Assembly (NCBI GenBank): GCA_036023115.1
Contig: JAYKKT010000037.1
Coordinates: 1,494,001 to 1,558,000, forward strand
DNA: 64,000 bases
Direction: 5' to 3'
Source: Brasenia schreberi
Taxonomy: Eukaryota; Streptophyta; Magnoliopsida; Nymphaeales; Cabombaceae
The notes beneath the pieces are model-generated. The model had not been told where the DNA came from and did no database searches. It was given only the letters and a program-made list of their open reading frames with translations. Positions within the stretch are counted from its first letter, which is position 1, and the number at the start of each line of letters is the position of its first letter. This document shows, in pieces, positions 50,311 to 62,587 of this stretch. The translations under genes were made by a program, and so were the position numbers.

Positions 50311-51017
50311 GTTTCAACTTTCATTTATATTCTTCCTTTTTCAAAGCTCTCATTTTCCCTTATGGTTGGGTTGTTGCATTTGTTCTGTTTCATCTCATAA
50401 CATATTGCATCCTCTCAACACTTCTAGAATCCAGTTTCCATCTCTCATCTAGTATCCATTCTGTATCTTGGAAACAACAGGGCATGTAGTATCCATTGAA
50501 CTCTTTATATCCTTTTTCTTTTCACTTCAATAGAGTAGTAACTACAAGTATCTAAACATAAAACCACAAATAAAAGAGAAAGAGGGTTGCGCGGTCTACA
50601 TGGAATGCCACTTTATGAGGCAAAAAAATGAACAAACAAACATAAAGTCTAAAAAGCGCAAAACCAACAATTTAAAAGTAGAAACTCAAGAAACAGTTTT
50701 ACTTCGGTGTTAACAAAGAAAAGAGACAACTTTGACTCTGCACTCTGGGCTCCGTTCCGAAAACTTCCTATCAGGTTAACCTCAACAAAAACACAACGAG
50801 CCTTGATAAAATCGTAGTGTTGTTAATTCGAATAATCACAGCAAAATGACATCTCAAACGATCAAACACCAGTGAATAAACCCAGAAAATGGGAAAGCAT
50901 AATGATCACGGAAACAGCACAGTTCAAATTACAGGATACAACTATAATATCAAAAGCGGACCAAATGGAAAAAGCAACACCCACCCAAATAAAATTAGAA
51001 GGAAAGGAAAAACTCAC
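50311..51017. other. 5' part of SAE2 intron 3
   Basis: No repeat or exon recognised apart from the intron itself. The donor gtgagt of exon 3 is at 51012-51017. Confidence 0.5.
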
Positions 51018-51566
51018 AATATGAATATCTCGAAACCCAGAGAGAGCTTTCATACGATATTGTAAAATAAATACATTAAACAATATAGAAAAAACTTACA
51101 AGACCTTGCAGATTGGAGGCATTCCTCCAATCTGCCCCATGATAAACCTGCGGCTGCCACTGCTGTCGTTCAGCCTTTTTCCTCTTATTAAGACTTAACC
51201 CTAATGACTCCTACTTATACCCTATCTAACTTGAATTCCTAAACTACCTCCTATTACTACTAATTACTACTAAAGCGACATAACACACTAAATACACTTA
51301 CATAACGTGAAATAACAATAACCTAACATACTCTTACATCTAACATTACATTCTTTAACTAGCGTTTTGAGAAGCTCGCACCCGATCCCTCCAGCACCCA
51401 CCATCAAAACTTTTGCTCCCTTCAAAACAGAACCCGAAAGAAACAACTCAAGAAACAGAAAAAAAAATCAAATTAAACACTGCCAGCAAGAAGAACAACG
51501 ACCCGGAAAGGAAAAGAAGGGGAAATGAACCACCTTGATTGCTTCTAACTGCCACTCATGCGCCAT

Positions 51567-52099
51567 TGGGGAAACCGATAACTGATACAAGCTTAAGGTT
51601 TCACACACACACACACACAGCGGCAAGAGAATTTCGGTTTGCAAATTTCACTTTCTGCCTCCCGCAGACCAGCCCAATAGGTTCGTTGCGTCGAAGCCCT
51701 TGATTGGTTGTCCTTTGTTCCAACAGAATTGACCCAAATGCCCTTTAGACGTTGACACGCATGAAGCTTCCGTTCGCCATCGAGACACGAAGTTTTTTTG
51801 CAAAGTTAGCAATTTGTTTGATTGGTGGTGTCAGGACTCAGTCTGGCAAAATCGTGAATGGTATAAATACTTTTTTTGCGAGATAGGAAAGTAAAATGAG
51901 TGAAAGCATATGCTTGAGTTTTCGTGCAAAAGCTTCACGACAAAGTCTTTTGGATTAAATTGGACCTATAAAAATCGTTTGTTTCCTATTACATTTTAAC
52001 CTCTTCAAACTTAATTAAATCATACTAAAAGTTTGTCTAGTATAAAATTAAATTTAAGAGATAATAATGATTTGGTAAAGAAATCTAAAAGTTAAAGTT
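51567..52099. other. Upstream region of SAE2
   Basis: A (CA)n run lies at about 51603-51622, within the probable 5' UTR or promoter of the minus-strand SAE2 gene. No TATA box or other motif is called. The sequence to about 51750 is less AT-rich, as is common around a plant housekeeping promoter. Confidence 0.45.
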
Positions 52100-52890
52100 T
52101 TGAATGCAAATAGCACAGAGTAAGTTTTTCTTCGAACATTCCTCTCTAACAAAGTAATAATCAATCTCGATATCTTTGATTCTTTAATGAAAAGTATTTT
52201 TAGATGCTATGTACATGATATTTTTGTTATTACAAAACATAATTGAGGGTTGTTCAATAATAACTCTCATACCACCAATGAAATCTCAATGGCAACAGTT
52301 ATCATTAACAATATTCTACTTCAGTGAAAAGCAAAGGCATCTTCACTTACTTTTTGCATCTCTATGAGATCAGAGACTCACCTAATAATACACAAAAAAT
52401 GGTAGTGGAGTGTCGATTGTTGACATCTTCACCTCAATCAACATCAGTCAAGTCAAGATAAGATGAAGTTAAAAACACTCTTTATCCACAAAGCGCTTAA
52501 TGTATCTGATGATTCTCATAATCGTACTCATATGAGCACTAGTACGAGGTTGTTGAAACTCACTAGTAGTGTGAACAACTTGTGATATATCGGGGCGAGT
52601 GATAGAGAGATAAGTCAATGTCTCTATCAACTGCATATATAGTGTTGGATCTTCCAGTTTCTCTCCTCTTGATCTCAATTTTGTTCCAAATAATTATGAT
52701 GTATTTACTTTCTTCTCTTCAGTTAGTCCTCACATGTTAACAATATCACTTGCAAATTTTGTTTGAGATAAAATATTTTCTATTACTATGTATAATTTCA
52801 ATTTTCAAAAATAACTAAGCAATGTGAGATCTTTCATTTCAAATTCTTCATGAAGATTTCTTTTAACTAAACGTGACATTCAACTACTCC
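52100..52890 (-). mobile_element. Copia RT/RNase H fragment, copia 1 family
   Basis: Minus-strand reading LEDPTLYMQLIETLTYLSIT, RPDISQVVHTTSEFQQP and MRIIRYIKRFVDKECF (52469-52678), then broken RNase H down to about 52130 (a HLKILFIKESKISR block matching the YERAKHIE region). It aligns with the 3' half of copia 1 (3850-4650). Confidence 0.8.
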
Positions 52891-53879
52891 TTCAAAAATA
52901 TAATTCTTATAATAATGAAAGAAGGAGATAATATAGTTTAATATGTAAACCAAATATTAGTAATAATTAAGAATTTCGCTATAGCAAAACTAGTCTTTTC
53001 TAAACCAATATAGATATCCACTATCTTAAATAGTCTGACCTCCTTTCTGGAATATGGTGACCACAACCGTCAAACTTGAGTATGATTTTACCCTTTCAGA
53101 GCTCTCTCTGAAACTAACAATTAAACAAGAACATAACATATGAAAAAAAAAAAAAAATGTTAGTTGATCGAATGATTTAAGGTATAGGTCCAAAGTCAAC
53201 CACAATAAAACAAAATTAAATAAAAAGTTTGGCAAACAGAAAAAGAAGGGAAAGCATTTTTCAAGAAATCGTAAGAATTCACTTTTTGAGTTAAGTGCTT
53301 CAATTGTGAGAATATGAGACTACAAACAAGACTATCGCAACAAGAGAAATAATGGTGGAACACCCAACATTGCAGCCCAACAGAGAAACATGACATAATA
53401 TGTGTCATTTCTAAGTGCCTATACTTGGATTGCACTATGACTAATTGGTGGATTGATTCTAAAGTGACTCGCATATCATGAAAAGCAAAGAGAGATAGCA
53501 ATGGACCTGATGGAATACAAACCAAGGAAACATCATGTCTATATGATAAATAATTCATTCGCTGATATTCTAGGGTTAGGTATTTTAGGATTTTTGTGTA
53601 TTGATTGTGCCTTCTTTTGGGTGCAATTTTGTGTTGGTATCTACCGTGGTACAAAAAAAGTTTACGGTCAAGTTTGTCCTTAGAAAAGTCACTTTGGGAA
53701 ACATGGTAGGATAGTGTTTTCTAGTTTCTTTCATTCTGAGCATGATTTATTTAAATTAAACATTAATGATAAGCTAAGTTTTTCTTCTACTTATATCGAT
53801 TATATATTTTTTTATGTGAATATATGACATAAATGCTTAAGGCATATAAGTTTGAATAAGATGAAAAATTAATCAACTT
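52891..53879. other. No gene recognised
   Basis: Open frames at 53026-53235, 53196-53654 (minus) and 53501-53683 (plus) have no domain. Possibly the 5' part (LTR/gag) of copia 4, but I see no diagnostic motif. Confidence 0.4.
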
Positions 53880-56225
53880 TGACTTATTCTTTGAGTTTTA
53901 AGAAAACACTTTAATAAGTATGAAGCCTATATGAAAAGAAAAATGACTAGAAAATCTTTTTTTAAAGATATAATTAGGACAACAACTCCATTAGAAATCA
54001 TTCACAGAGATATATTTGGTCAATTTAGGGTAAGATCTTATCATGAGAAGTTTATTTTATAATCTTTGTTGATAATTATTCGAGATATGCATATTTATAT
54101 CTCTTAACACATAAATCTGAGACATTTGAAATATTTAAAAAATATAAGCAGGAAGTTAAAAAACCAATTAGGATAGACAATCAAAGTTTTAAAATTGGAC
54201 AGGGATAGAGAATATACCTTCACAAAATTTCTTCAATATTGTAAAGACTTGGTATCTCTAAACAAAATATCATGCCTAAGACACTTCAACAAAATGTTGT
54301 AGGAGAAAGATATAACAAGAACTTGTTGAATATAACTAAATCCATGTTAATAGATAATTCTCCTCCAAGAGTATTTTGGAGAGGAGTGACTACAACCATA
54401 TATATATTAAATAGAGTATCTTATAAGGTTGTATTATCTACACCATATGAGATCTGGTTTGGTAGAAATCAAACCTTAGTTATCTCAGGAATTGAGGATT
54501 TGTCACACATGTTCATATCCTTTAGTAGGTCATTGAGATATATTTTGATTGGATATTGTAAAGGTTGTATGGGATATAGATTTATAATAAGGAACATGAT
54601 TTAATAAAGAGTAGGGATGTTGAATTTTTATAAGATTCTAAGAATGATATCCTTGAAAATGATAATAATGACCTAGTGAATCTAGATCCATCACTATTTA
54701 AACCTACGGATTTCAATCCAAATAACCTTCCTAAGCAAACTAAAACTTTAAGTAGACATAAAAGACCTAACGTTACACCATCTTACTTAAAAGATTATCA
54801 CACTTACCTTGTAGAGGAATTGTATAATTCAGTAGATTTAGATGAGTTGACAAATAACATGATGTATCAAAAGGCTATTAATTCATTTAAATCAACCGAT
54901 TGGGAAAACATAATGGATGAGAAAATTGAATTTATTAAGAAAAATCAAGTTTGGAAATTGACTGATTTATCAAGAGGAAAGAAAGTCATAGGCTGTAATA
55001 GATCCTTAAAACAAAATATAAAGTTAATAAAATAATTGACAAATTTAAAATGAGGTTGATTGCAAAGGATTTTCACAAAAGGAGGGGATAAATTATGTAG
55101 AGGAAGTCATTTATATGCAACAGCCAGAAGGGTATGTTATTTATGATCAGGAAAATAAAGTATATAAGTTAAAAAAATCCTTATATGACATTAAACAATT
55201 ACCTCGATAGTGGTATTTGACTTTTCAAAATATCATTTTTGAACTTAAGTTTGTAACTAATGAACTTGACTATTGTATATATGTTTGGAACAATGAGTCA
55301 CTTTATATGTATATGACATATTGCAGACTGAAAATTATAATGAGATGATTGTTAAAACCAAATCATGGTTAAACTCTAAGTTTGAAATAAAGGATATGAG
55401 AGATGCATTCTATATTCTTGGTATAAAGATTTCTCGTGATAGAAAGTCTAGACTTTTATGTTTGAGTGAAGAGATATATTGATTATATCTTCAAAAAATT
55501 TAGAATGAGTGATTGCAAACCTGTAAATATACATGTTGTTAAAGGGTAAAACTAAGTAAGACTTATTATTTCGGTGAGGGAGAAAACAAGTCTAATGTTC
55601 CTTATCTATAAGTTGTGGGTAACTTGATATATGCTATATTATGTATAAAACTGGATATCAATTTTATTGTTGGTCTTGTGAGTAGTAAATATCAAATTAA
55701 TTCTTATTAGTAGCATTGAATAGTTGTGAAAAGAATTTTGAGATATCTTAAAAAAACAAAGACCTAAAACTCTACTTTTAAGTAAATAAACTAAAAGTGG
55801 TAGGATATTTAGATGCTAACTTTGTTGGGAGTAAAGATGACAAGTCAATCTCTAATCATATTTTTATTTGGAGGTGGTATTGGGTTTTGGGCTTGCAAGA
55901 AACAAGATTATGTAGTGTTGCATACACAAGAAGTTGAGTGTGTTGCTTGCGGTATGACTATAATAAATGTCATCTAGATAAGCCACTTCATACGTTATTT
56001 AAAGCTGGATATAACCAATAAACAAGTTATCATTTATTGTGACAACATTGTAACAATTACTCTTATTAAGAATGGAGCTGATAGCTCCAAAAGCAAGTAT
56101 ATAATAGTTAAATATCAATATGTTCATGATATGCTTAAGAGGAATGAGATATTTATATCTTATATGTCAATAAATGATATGTTGGTTGACCCATTGACAA
56201 AAGGTATCTAAGAAGATATTGATAT
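53880..56225 (+). mobile_element. Ty1/copia element 4, partial, decayed (copia 3 family)
   Basis: Plus strand, from the end of the pre-integrase region (LEIIHRDIFGQFRVRSYHEK) through integrase (VVGERYNKNLLNITKSM, YEIWFGRNQTL at 54272-54604), the linker and N-terminal RT (54676-55035: NSFKSTDWENIMDEKIEFIK, KKNQVWKLTDL), RT palm fragments, and RNase H ending ...DNIVTIT..., LVDPLTKGI near 56200. Copia 3 at 24.2-25.8 kb shares the integrase and RNase H text, but here the RT is present. Gag, protease and LTRs are not identifiable. Confidence 0.85.
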
Positions 56226-57409
56226 GCCTAAAGTTTCATTTTAAAAGCACACTATGGTGAATGTTACGAAGGAAAAATTATTTATTACGAAAAGCTGCAT
56301 AACTTATATAAGTTGCAATTCACTTACAACTAAAAATGGTACAACTTGAAAAATCACAGAATAGTGAGAGAAAACCACTGTATCATAAATTGGTTCATGG
56401 CCAAATAAGAGATGTGATTTATTCTATAACCCCTTGATGCAAATATAACATATATTGGGAATTTCAGAGAAGAATTCTTTGATTTTTCAAGATGCTCTTT
56501 TTGAAAAGATAAACATGTTGTAACAAAAATCATTTTGCTTTTACAAAGGTTTAATGTACATCTCAAAGATAAACACAAAAATAGCTTTAAGGGAAAACCC
56601 ACAGAGAAAAACACGAGAAATAAAAAGCCAAAGTATATAAATAAGTTTATGCTTGTTTATCAAACAACAACAAAAAAACACAAAAGTTGAAAAGTCTTTC
56701 CTGCTGAGAACCCTTTAAGGGTAACTGTGCATCTTCAATTTCTTATCTTCTCCTTCTTCTCCCTCTTCTGCTGCAATTAGGTTGCTACGTGTGGCTTTCT
56801 CTCACAAATTTTTTGTTTGAATTCAACACGGGACTAAAGCATTTGAAAAGAAAATGCATGCCTAATTTTTTCTTTTTCACGGCACGGCTCAGTTTTTGAA
56901 CTCATGACCCTTAAGCAAAGTTGTACTTCTTTGTTGTTCATAATCATTAAAAAACTATATATATATATATATCACATATATATGTACCCAGAAAAGAAAA
57001 ACGAAGAAATCTGTTTTTTGTTTTATCAAATGAAGTGCTATTCGAGTTGGCATGAGAATGTAAGTTATGTGCAATGCATCATGAAGTATTTTCCAAAATA
57101 TTTACATTTTAAGTTCATGGGAATTTGCCCGTTTCCTTACTGCACCAGGAGGATTTTGGCATGGTATTTTTCTCGCTATTTTGTTATAAACATCATACAA
57201 TTATCCCCAAGAGATAGAGTCAATAAATTTGGAGCAAGAGAATGAGCTTATCATGAAGTTTATGTGCAATGCAGAACATGAGTGATTGGTTTTGTGTTAA
57301 GCTCAGGCTTGTGGCTCGTTCAGTAAAAATGGCATAAGTTTATACAGTCAAAGATTGACAAGTTCGCGTACCAGACTTACGGATTCAAACGGATGGGTTA
57401 CATTAAAAC
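56226..57409. other. No gene recognised
   Basis: No coding exon recognised. A short (TA)n run lies at about 56957-56985. The open frame at 56904-57245 has no domain. Confidence 0.45.
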
Positions 57410-57815
57410 ATTGCCGGTTCAAAACCAGCCCAGCAGTTACAACTGGAACTAGCTGTAGCCGAAACTGGGGACCACCTGGTTCAGTTCTGGTTCCACCATT
57501 CATGAAACAGGAACTGGCTGTTCCAAACTGAGGGTTGTAGACTTTTTTAGTTTTTCTTTGAAATTTAATTTTTTAAATATTTTTACCAGTTACGTGTGGT
57601 TTAGAACTCAAAAAGAACTGCCCCAAAAGCGGCGGTTCCGAGACCGACCACATGCCGACTGGGTTATAGTTTCAGTCAAAACTGGAACTGGCTATGTCTA
57701 GGTTACACGACTTTACTAGATCCATCCACTACCCTCATAATCAAGAGACTGAAACTGGCCATCTCTAGGTTACACGACTTTACTAAATCCATCCACTACC
57801 CTCATAATCAAGAGA
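57410..57815. repeat. gaactgg-type dispersed repeat with 67-bp tandem duplication
   Basis: 57410-57680 is dense in ggttc / gaactgg / aaactgg words as at 31.8 and 38.8 kb. At its right end a unit beginning aactggc(t/c)at is present at 57686-57752 and again from 57753 to about 57815, nearly identical. Confidence 0.8.
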
Positions 57816-59443
57816 ACTGGATTAGGTAACGGGCTCAAGGGCAGACACGAAAGGCCAAAGCCATAATAGTGCAAAAGAAAATACAGTAATAGAATCTGAT
57901 TAATCTTGGTATGGTTTTGGATACAGAATGTAACTAATCCCGGGTTTTGTGTTAGATTGGATCCTATTGACATCCCTTTATTTCTATATACGCATATGTT
58001 TGTGTACGAGTTCCCTTGTAGAGCTCGCAACTTTGGGACCGACGAAAATCTACCTGAAAAATCCATATCCAGGACTGGACTTGGGCAAACCAGGTAGGAC
58101 CCGGGTTGGCTGAAAAGAAATCAGAAAGGTCAGCCCCAAACACGAAGCCATCTTTCTTTGGTATTATCTTTTGTGTACATGAAGAAAGAATTTTCTCGGT
58201 GTGTTTGTATGTCGGGATTTTCATGCTGCGACTTGCTTTGCCGGACCTAGCATTTCTTGAACTTATTAAGCTCACACTTTAGCTGATTTTATCAGTGTGC
58301 ATTTGGAGAAATTAGCTCAATGCATATCACAGGTAAGCTCGACTTAGTCGAGGAATTATACAAGACCACTTTCACATCGACGCGATACAGCTCGCTTTTG
58401 TGCATTCGAAATTTCAGACACATGAAGCCGCAAATGAGAGCAAGCTGAAGTTTCAGATGAGACTCGGGGATGTTAGTGCTCACTGGACTGAACAAGGGCA
58501 ACACGCCTGGCACATCCAAGAAATATCCTTTTATCATTTTCTCAAAATTGAAATCAAGCTACAATGCAAAACCGAGAAAGCACTAATGAGCCGCCTACTA
58601 GCTTATGTAGCCTTGTGAACAAGCCTCTAGCAACATCCCTATTCGTTCCAGGACATTAACACCTCATGAGGTACACAGGACTCCCTGCCCCCTTTAGAGC
58701 TTTAAATTTCACCTCTCTAACTGAATAATTTGGTGGCTTTTTGTTAGTATCTTCCTACATTCGTGACATGAAATCCAATTTTCGCCATGCAAATCAAGTA
58801 GATGCAGCGTTACAGAACGTCTTCAAAAGACCTTACACAGATATGCTTTTCATGAGAAAGACACACCTAATTCAAGTGCCGGTCAATAATCAGGTGATGA
58901 CTTAACATTGTCTTATTACACTCAAGACCATGCACAGAACAGGTTCGTCTAGCAATTTCAGTTGGAAAGGGCCTTCGCTTCCATATGAACAGCATTTGGC
59001 AAGAAACAGTATGTCCATTTTAATGGCTTCACCGAACATAACCTTTTTCTCCAACTAACAAGCTGAGTTGGATGAGACTTACCAGGCGCGCAGGTAATGT
59101 ACACAGCTCATGACCTAAAGGCTTGATCCGCTGGGCAGGTAAACCACCTCTCTTCACCTATGCTCGTAATCACGGGACAGGTAAAATCCCTCATGCTGCA
59201 CCCTCTCCCTAGTCGATTCATGACTCATTTATCAATAATCAAGTTCGAGTCAAGTTGATATGAGCTAAACTCAGATTCTGAATTAAAGTGGCTCGGTTGT
59301 GCACTCCTAATGCATCTTAAACGATCTTTTGTAGACTTCATGAAAGGAGGAGGGTGAGAAAACATATGCAAACAAAACAAGAGATGTTTAATGGCGCAAC
59401 TAGCTATATTAGGATAGACTCTCTTGCCTTCTCTTACTCCCCT
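57816..59443. other. No exon recognised; 3' flank of the unknown minus-strand gene
   Basis: Several short open frames on both strands (57906-58097, 58292-58618) carry no domain I know. The composition is less AT-rich than elsewhere and free of recognisable transposons, so undiscovered exons cannot be excluded. Confidence 0.4.
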
Positions 59444-60182
59444 TCATGCCTCTATTTTAGACCCAAACAGTATCAGACTTGAGAAGAAGTACATTCCATT
59501 AGCTTCCAGTTCCAGATTGCATGTCAATGTCCAGCTTGAGCTTCCCTTGACACAAGCCAGAAAATGCTGAAACTCATTCCAGCAAGTGTTTTTAGTTTCC
59601 TCTATTGTAAGAGTGACAAAAGATGAACCTAAAAGCCTCTTGAAGACACGTGCATAATATAAACTACCATTGAGGCTGTAAATAGCTAGGATTCCAGAAT
59701 CGTGTATATTTAGGGCAGGGATTGTGTGACCACTTATAAGCTGGGCTTCGGACTTCTGGGATTAACAAGACTCAGAAGCTAGAATAAGCTAACACGAGTC
59801 CTTGCATATCTGTAGTGCAAGTGTTGTCCCATCTCTGGTGGTATGCACAACCCAGCAAAAAATGGCGAAGGAAAAAGAATCTTGACATAGACATTGTAAA
59901 GGAAAAAATTATGCATAATCCTTGCATTTAGATGTGGAGAAATGTGGAATCTCTTTAAGCAACACGAAGACAACTACAAGATTGTGGTCAAAGAATATAA
60001 TCCAGTGACAGATAGCACATACCTAAATTTATCATAGTGGGTTGTAAGTTCGTTTTGACGAATGCACACATCAAGAGACTTCAATATATATAGAATCTCT
60101 GAATCTAAATTCAATATGATATCAATAACAAAAAGGGGGCACAAATAAACTACAAGAGAGCTCTTCAAACCTTTTCCCTTTA
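59444..60182 (-). CDS. 3' end of a spliced gene of unknown function (three exons)
   Basis: Three consecutive minus-strand exons join in one frame: 60023-60182 (donor gtatgt, acceptor cccaatcag), 59796-59880 (acceptor gtcaag, donor gtgtta) and 59444-59755 (acceptor aatcccag, stop tga at 59444-59446). Phases are 2, 0 and end, and all agree. The product includes SSLVVYLCPLFVIDIILNLD, LKSLDVCIRQNELTTHYDKF, HFLLGCAYHQRWDNTC, HTIPALNIHDSGILAIYSLN, GSLYYARVFKRLLGSSFVTL, NEFQHFLACVKGSSSWTLTC and LELEANGMYFFSSLILFGSK. The last exon is open for 103 codons with a protein-like residue mix and no Met start. I do not recognise the family, see no catalytic motif, and found no upstream exons in 60183-61726. 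It lies on the same strand as the bL12m gene 1.5 kb upstream. A decayed gene is possible. Confidence 0.6.
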
Positions 60183-61726
60183 CTGATTGGGAAAGCATAA
60201 AGAATTTAAAACTTCAGAAATTCTGCAATAGGACTTGGAGAAAAACAAAACCTTCCTGATGCACTCAAGTTACAAGATACTGCCCAGCACCAAAAACCAA
60301 GGTTTGGATTCTTTGGAAGGATGGAGTTCAAGAAAAGGTAGAGACGTCAAAAACGCTTAAGAAATAGGTAATAACACAAGAAAACAACTTTGTTGTGTAA
60401 ATAGTTTAACAAAAAAGGGCAGGAGTCGAAAAGATTAACTAGGGACTAGCTTCACATCTAATAGAAGTGCGGACTGCAAAGCTGCTGATATCAATCGTCT
60501 AATAGGAAGGGTACTTAGTTATCATGTGGTATCTAGGAACCAAGAAACAGGGGATTTCAGCAAGGCTTGGCTATGATGGTATGACCTAGATAATAATGCA
60601 TCTATGGTCCTACGCATGCTTATCACTGGATGGAAGTTCATGGGCGACCCCAGGGCCATTCATTGGACCAGCCAAGGAGGAAGTACTGGGTTAGAAAGCC
60701 CAGACAAACCTAAGATTGCAGAAAGGAAAGAAGCCTAATAAAGTGCAAGATGTGCCCCATGAGATGACCCAACTCGATGCCTAAATCTAGGTATGAATTT
60801 ATTTCCCCCCCGTACATTCATTCTATTTCTACATCTTTGTGTGATGTAATCCCAGAACTTTGAAAAGGAAGTACAGGGTATGAGACGAACAAGATTCACA
60901 TCACACTATCTTTAAGCACATGAACATGTGATACACTTGACATGGGAAGTGAACCATATTTAATCTTGCTTTCAGCAAATTCAAGATAAATCAGGAGACT
61001 GAATAATCCTAGGACAAGAGTATCAAATGACCAATACAATACAATGCTGAGTTCATAAACAAACGGTGCTTGTTCTCCATTAGTCCTCCATGACCGTATT
61101 CTCCTTGACTACATTGTCAAGTGACATGACAGAATGGTTCTTCTTCAAAGCTCAAAAACATTTCTCCCGTTCCCAGCACACTGCAGGTCTGCAAATTGAA
61201 ATGGAAGGCTTCAAAGAGACAATAACCATGTCAGTACTGTGCTTGGACGCCATCAAGGGTCAATATTGGGTCACAAACAAGTATCCCAAACAAACACAAA
61301 TCAAGTTCTCCAAAAGGTGCCAATCATGATGATTTAATGACAATATTAAGATTCACAGACCATCAGATTCCACTCGAAACCCAAATCACGGGGGAGAGAG
61401 TGGCAAGAATGAAATTTACATCTGCATATCCATCCAAACCAGATAACATATACTACATAGTTTGAATGCAAGAACTCGTGCTTTATTCATTAAGAATACA
61501 CCGCGTATTTGTTGGAAATGAAGAAAACGAGCTAACTTTTCTCTTATCGGAGTAGCTCATGTAACATGTAAGAGATTCAAAAATGCTGATTCCGGAATAT
61601 GTATAACTTCTCAGCAACAACAAGTAATGAGCCAACTCATTTTTCATTAGAAGAAATCATTTAACACGTAAAGGAATTTAGGTTTTGTTATTCGCAATCA
61701 CTTATGAACAAGAAACAAACTTCTCT
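60183..61726. other. Gap between the unknown gene and bL12m
   Basis: Expected to hold upstream exons of the unknown gene and the bL12m 3' UTR, but I could not find an exon whose phase fits (one needed to end in phase 1 before 60182). The plus-strand frame 61090-61329 has no domain. Confidence 0.4.
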
Positions 61727-62587
61727 TCATTCCATTACAACATTCGCCCCAACTGCCTTCATCTTCTCGATAATCTTCTCGGCCTCTTCCTTCAGAACCC
61801 CTTTCTTTAACAGCGTGGGCGTTTTCTCCACCAAATCCTTGGCTTCCTTCAGACCCAGGTCGGTGAACGTCCTCACCTCCTTGATGATCTTGATTTTCGA
61901 AGCTGCGTCGAAGCTCTCCAACTTCAGATCAAATGCCGTCTTCTCCGCCTTCATCTCCTCTGCCTTCAGTGCACCGGGACGGCCGCTGGAGGCCATGCCG
62001 CCGAACCCCATCCCCGGCATCATCACGCTCATTATCGGCATTTCCTCAACGCCGAATTTCTTCCTCAAAATATCCGTAAGATCTGCTACTTCCATCAAAG
62101 TAAGTCCAACAACTTCATCGACGATCTCAGATACCTTTCCACTAACTTCTCTAGAGATCGTTCCCGAATCCGATCCCAATGATTCTTGAACAGAGCTAGA
62201 AATCCTTCGAGAGATCAACCTCCCATCGCAGAAACCCGGATTTGTCGACCAACCAAAACTGGAAGAAAGACTGTAAAGCGTAATCGGTGAAGCAATCCAT
62301 GGTGAATAGTGCGATTTTTCCGACGGATTGTGAGAAAAAACAGCCGAATCGTAACATTTTCCGTTCTGATCGTGTAAATCACGATTTTGTGTGATCTCCA
62401 ATCGTAAACGAGAAGCCGAGAAAAGGGAAGAGCGATTGGAGCGAAATCCTAAGAAGAGAGGGGATCGATTGGAAGATGAAGGGGAGGAGAGATCGGACGT
62501 CTGGAAAGAAGTAGGAGTGCTTCCCGATTGATGGACGAGGAAATTAGGTTTCCTTGTCTGGAAGGAAGAGGGACGCCACCTCTTCAT
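61727..62587 (-). CDS. Mitochondrial large-subunit ribosomal protein bL12 (L7/L12)
   Basis: Intact single-exon gene, 286 residues. bL12 forms the flexible stalk of the large ribosomal subunit that recruits and activates translation GTPases. Residues 1 to about 140 are Ser/Arg-rich and nearly free of acidic residues at the start (MKRWRPSSFQTRKPNFLVHQ), as in a mitochondrial presequence. About 145-181 is the dimerisation domain (EIVDEVVGLTLMEVADLTDI). About 182-216 is a Met/Gly-rich hinge (MSVMMPGMGFGGMASSGRPG). Residues 217-286 are the globular C-terminal domain (FDAASKIKIIKEVRTFTDLG, LKEAKDLVEKTPTLLKKGVL), with the conserved helix KEVR and GLKEAKDLVE that contacts factors. The C-terminal domain is of mitochondrial rather than chloroplast type. 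The first ATG (62587) is used because no other Met occurs before the dimerisation domain. Confidence 0.95.
   Translation of the reverse strand: MKRWRPSSFQTRKPNFLVHQSGSTPTSFQTSDLSSPSSSNRSPLFLGFRSNRSSLFSASRLRLEITQNRDLHDQNGKCYDSAVFSHNPSEKSHYSPWIASPITLYSLSSSFGWSTNPGFCDGRLISRRISSSVQESLGSDSGTISREVSGKVSEIVDEVVGLTLMEVADLTDILRKKFGVEEMPIMSVMMPGMGFGGMASSGRPGALKAEEMKAEKTAFDLKLESFDAASKIKIIKEVRTFTDLGLKEAKDLVEKTPTLLKKGVLKEEAEKIIEKMKAVGANVVME

Larger units (their letters stand above)
45093..51566 (-). pseudogene. SAE2: SUMO-activating enzyme subunit 2 (SAE2/UBA2), first four exons only
   Basis: SAE2 is the catalytic subunit of the nuclear SUMO E1: it adenylates SUMO with SAE1 and carries it as a thioester. 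Four exons match its N-terminus. Exon 1 (51534-51566): MAHEWQLEAIK. Exon 2 (about 51360-51419): [20 protein letters not shown], the nucleotide-binding glycine loop. Exon 3 (51018-51046): ALSGFRDIHI. Exon 4 (45093-45176): [20 protein letters not shown] then HVGQSKAK, followed by a donor gtaagt. Defects: exon 2 ends CTAG|TT, so the GT donor is one base out of phase with exon 3, as if one G was lost. The bases before exon 4 are cttgttctccat, a good acceptor except that AG is AT. Intron 3 (5.8 kb) contains an hAT element and LINE pieces. Left of exon 4 only transposon fragments follow, and the remaining domains, including the catalytic Cys region, are not in the window. Identity is clear; loss of function is inferred. 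Confidence 0.88.

Noticed and set aside
53501..53683. 60-codon frame with a hydrophobic segment
   Set aside because: Short, no domain, next to a decayed copia element; the hydrophobic stretch is expected from T-rich DNA.
61704..62189. Plus-strand open frame of 161 codons
   Set aside because: Antisense shadow of bL12m.
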